7,392 nt of DNA from an uncultured Collinsella sp. (lineage in GTDB: Bacteria > Actinomycetota > Coriobacteriia > Coriobacteriales > Coriobacteriaceae): positions 1 through 7,392 of the forward strand of contig CABUZD010000086.1 of the NCBI GenBank assembly GCA_902495945.1. The letters run 5' to 3'. Below, one piece after another: positions 6,155 through 7,392 of this stretch. Every line of letters begins with the position of its first letter. Position 1 is the first letter of the stretch. The notes below the pieces were generated by a model. That model did not search any database. It saw nothing but the letters and a program-made list of their open reading frames with translations, and had not been told where the DNA came from. Made by a program: the position numbers and the translations under genes.

Positions 6155-6709
6155 TTACTCATCAAGCTTGAGATTCTTCAATGCTGCAAATGGATTTTCC
6201 GTGGCAGCGGCCCATTCTGCCTCTGCCTGGGCGGCACAATCGCATTGCTCGACGTTGAGATTGCAACCGCAAGTGGGGCACAGACCGCGGCAATCGGGCT
6301 TGCAGAGCACCACAAACGGCGTGTCCATAACGACCGCGTCATTGATGGGCTCACCCAGATCGACGATGCGGTCCTCACCCAGAAGCTCATAGCCGTCCTC
6401 GTAGGCCTCGGGATCCTCGGGCTCCTCAAAGAGATAAAACTCCTCGATCTCGCCGGCGATATCAAACGAGGCGGGCTCCAGGCAACGGTCGCACTCGCCG
6501 GTGGCGTGCGCGCGAACCATGCCCGTGAGCAAGACACCGGTACCGGCATTGGTAAAGACAACGTCGTAGTCGATGCCGTCCTGTAGCTGGTACTCCTTCT
6601 CGCCCACCGTGTAGGTGGCGACATCGACCTTACCGGTCAGCGGATACGAATCTCCAGGAAACTCGAGCTGCTCGGAAAGATCGACGGTAACGCTCGGGAA
6701 CTCAGCCAT
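6155..6709 (-). CDS. DUF177/YceD family cysteine-rich protein
   Basis: A complete 184-residue protein of the YceD/DUF177 family, almost always encoded next to rpmF. The family is implicated in 23S rRNA accumulation or large-subunit maturation; the biochemical role is not settled. An N-terminal half rich in predicted strand ends with CDRC (C73, C76). An acidic middle (about 87-115, with EEPEDPEAYEDGYE) leads to the diagnostic C-terminal segment: PFVVLCKPDCRGLCPTCGCN at 131-150 followed by LNVEQCDC, with cysteines at 136, 140, 144, 147, 149, 156 and 158. Nine cysteines in all make metal binding, probably zinc, likely. I chose the ATG at 6709, which overlaps the upstream stop by one base (TAATG). 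A longer reading from 6760 would lie inside the upstream gene and gain nothing family-like. No clear Shine-Dalgarno is present, consistent with translational coupling. Confidence 0.92.
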   Translation of the reverse strand: MAEFPSVTVDLSEQLEFPGDSYPLTGKVDVATYTVGEKEYQLQDGIDYDVVFTNAGTGVLLTGMVRAHATGECDRCLEPASFDIAGEIEEFYLFEEPEDPEAYEDGYELLGEDRIVDLGEPINDAVVMDTPFVVLCKPDCRGLCPTCGCNLNVEQCDCAAQAEAEWAAATENPFAALKNLKLDE

Positions 6710-7206
6710 TACCACTGACCATTCTGCTGGGCGGCACCCTCGTTGAGCTGCTGACGGCAACGGGTAACGGTGCCGGTCAGGCTCTTGAGGTTCTCCTCCA
6801 GGTGCGTAAAGACCTGCTCTGCGTAGTCCTCGGCAGCATAACGCGTCTCGCGCTCGTACTGCTGGGCACGATCGCGGATGTCGTCGGCCTGCTGCTGCGC
6901 AAGGCGGACGATCTCCTGCTCACCGGCAATGGTGAGGGCCTGCTGCTGAGCGTCAGCGATGATGGAATCGGCCTGAGCGGCGGCGGAAGCCATAAGCTCC
7001 TCGCGCTCCTTAAGGATACGGCGGGACTTCTGCCACTCCTCGGGATAGCTCATGCGGATCTCGTCGAGGATGTTGAAGAACACGTCGGCGTCGATGACCT
7101 TGAACTGAGCGTTCTTGCCGAAAGGCGGCTTGGCTTCCTCGATCAGCCCTTCGAGCTCATCGACCAAGCTGACGATCCTATCGCCAGGAAAATTCTCGCC
7201 CGGCAT
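6709..7206 (-). CDS. DivIVA/SepIVA-like coiled-coil protein
   Basis: A complete 165-residue hydrophilic protein without signal peptide or membrane segment. The N-terminal part (about 10-65, RIVSLVDELEGLIEEAKPP, then DADVFFNILDEIRMSYPEEW) is followed by a charged coiled coil (about 62-135) with alanine/glutamine-rich repeats such as AAAQADSIIADAQQQA and RLAQQQADDIRDRAQQ, and a short tail. From memory, the mycobacterial septation factor SepIVA (Rv2927c in M. tuberculosis) has the same layout, a similar DELxxxVEEA opening followed by xLIDDIKDAIP, and also sits directly upstream of the DUF177 gene. I therefore infer an actinobacterial SepIVA-type cell envelope or division protein; this was not tested by alignment. 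It is shorter than SepIVA (about 245 residues). The ATG at 7206 is chosen because AAAGGAG at 7212-7218 lies 5 bases before it; ATGs at 7221 and 7230 lack a Shine-Dalgarno. Confidence 0.75.
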   Translation of the reverse strand: MPGENFPGDRIVSLVDELEGLIEEAKPPFGKNAQFKVIDADVFFNILDEIRMSYPEEWQKSRRILKEREELMASAAAQADSIIADAQQQALTIAGEQEIVRLAQQQADDIRDRAQQYERETRYAAEDYAEQVFTHLEENLKSLTGTVTRCRQQLNEGAAQQNGQW

Positions 7207-7211
7207 CCGGT

Positions 7212-7218
7212 CTCCTTT
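7212..7218 (-). promoter_or_regulatory. Ribosome binding site for the SepIVA-like gene
   Basis: AAAGGAG on the minus strand, 5 bases before the ATG at 7206. It lies downstream of the ATG at 7230 and abuts or overlaps the one at 7221, so it fixes the shorter, 165-residue reading. Confidence 0.8.
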
Positions 7219-7241
7219 CATAGGTAACATATCATCGTGCT

Positions 7242-7250
7242 AGTTTACCA
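7242..7250 (-). promoter_or_regulatory. Candidate extended -10 promoter element in the coaD / SepIVA-like gap
   Basis: TGGTAAACT on the minus strand has the TGn extension plus a hexamer TAAACT (four of six bases of TATAAT), about 36 bases before the SepIVA-like start. At 16-19 bases upstream only poor -35 matches exist (TCTTAT, TTCTTA), which extended -10 promoters can tolerate. It would begin a transcript for the SepIVA-like, DUF177 and rpmF genes. The 68-base gap shows nothing else convincing. Confidence 0.3.
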
Positions 7251-7274
7251 CATGCCACCAGGCAATAAGAAACG

Positions 7275-7392
7275 TCACGAAAAGCGATGTTTGAGCGCTT
7301 CGACCACGTTGGACGGGACAAACGTCGATACATCGCTGCCGAGCGAGGCGATCTGGCGAACGACCGAGCTCGAGATATAGCCGTACTGCGGC
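7275..7392 (-). CDS. coaD: Pantetheine-phosphate adenylyltransferase, C-terminal fragment (cut by window edge)
   Basis: Only the last 38 residues and a TGA stop are in the window. CoaD (PPAT) adenylylates 4'-phosphopantetheine to dephospho-CoA, the penultimate step of coenzyme A synthesis. The fragment ISSSVVRQIASLGSDVSTFV, followed by PSNVVEALKHRF, matches the conserved CoaD C-terminus (usual form YLSSSxVKEIAxxGGDVxxFVPxxVxxAL), including the Ser-Ser-Ser segment that contributes to the nucleotide site. The N-terminal HxGH motif lies outside the window. The neighbourhood, upstream of a SepIVA-like gene and DUF177-rpmF, fits the common coaD location in Gram-positive genomes. The identity rests on a short but distinctive stretch. 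Confidence 0.88.
   Translation of the reverse strand, partial: PQYGYISSSVVRQIASLGSDVSTFVPSNVVEALKHRFS

Overview
This window looks like ordinary chromosomal core DNA from a high-GC Gram-positive bacterium. It most likely belongs to the Coriobacteriia (Collinsella-like). I infer this from the gene order, the actinobacterial-style SMC active site (DEVEAALDD) and a SepIVA/DivIVA-like gene next to coaD; no 16S or database comparison was possible. All nine genes lie on the minus strand, so transcription runs from high to low coordinates. The genes are tightly packed. The longest gap without a gene is 114 bases, so no stretch above 300 bases is empty.

Layout in the direction of transcription: coaD (3' end only, coenzyme A synthesis); a 165-residue coiled-coil DivIVA/SepIVA-like protein; a DUF177/YceD cysteine-rich protein; rpmF (ribosomal protein bL32, too short for most ORF callers); an intrinsic terminator; plsX (phosphate acyltransferase, phospholipid synthesis); a 114-base spacer with two hairpins, one a perfect 22-bp palindrome followed by a U-rich tract; acpP (acyl carrier protein); rnc (RNase III); smc (chromosome condensin); and ftsY (5' end only, SRP receptor).

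This is the widely conserved bacterial coaD / DUF177-rpmF / plsX-acpP-rnc-smc-ftsY neighbourhood, linking CoA and lipid synthesis, ribosome assembly, RNA processing, chromosome segregation and membrane targeting. CoaD makes the precursor of the 4'-phosphopantetheine arm that ACP carries. PlsX uses acyl-ACP. FtsY delivers membrane proteins. Unlike the Firmicute version, no fabD or fabG lies between plsX and acpP.

Translation signals are informative. The Shine-Dalgarno positions move three starts downstream of the longest possible ORF (SepIVA-like, plsX, acpP). The DUF177 start is also moved downstream, because it abuts the upstream stop in a TAATG overlap. rnc starts with TTG and smc with GTG. 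DUF177 and ftsY begin in one-base stop/start overlaps (TAATG), suggesting translational coupling. No mobile elements, CRISPR arrays, tRNA or rRNA genes, or obviously foreign genes were seen. I did not find a novel multi-gene system. The best leads are residue substitutions at normally conserved sites (ACP Asn-Ser-Leu, RNase III Asn120, SMC hinge) and the plsX-acpP palindrome.
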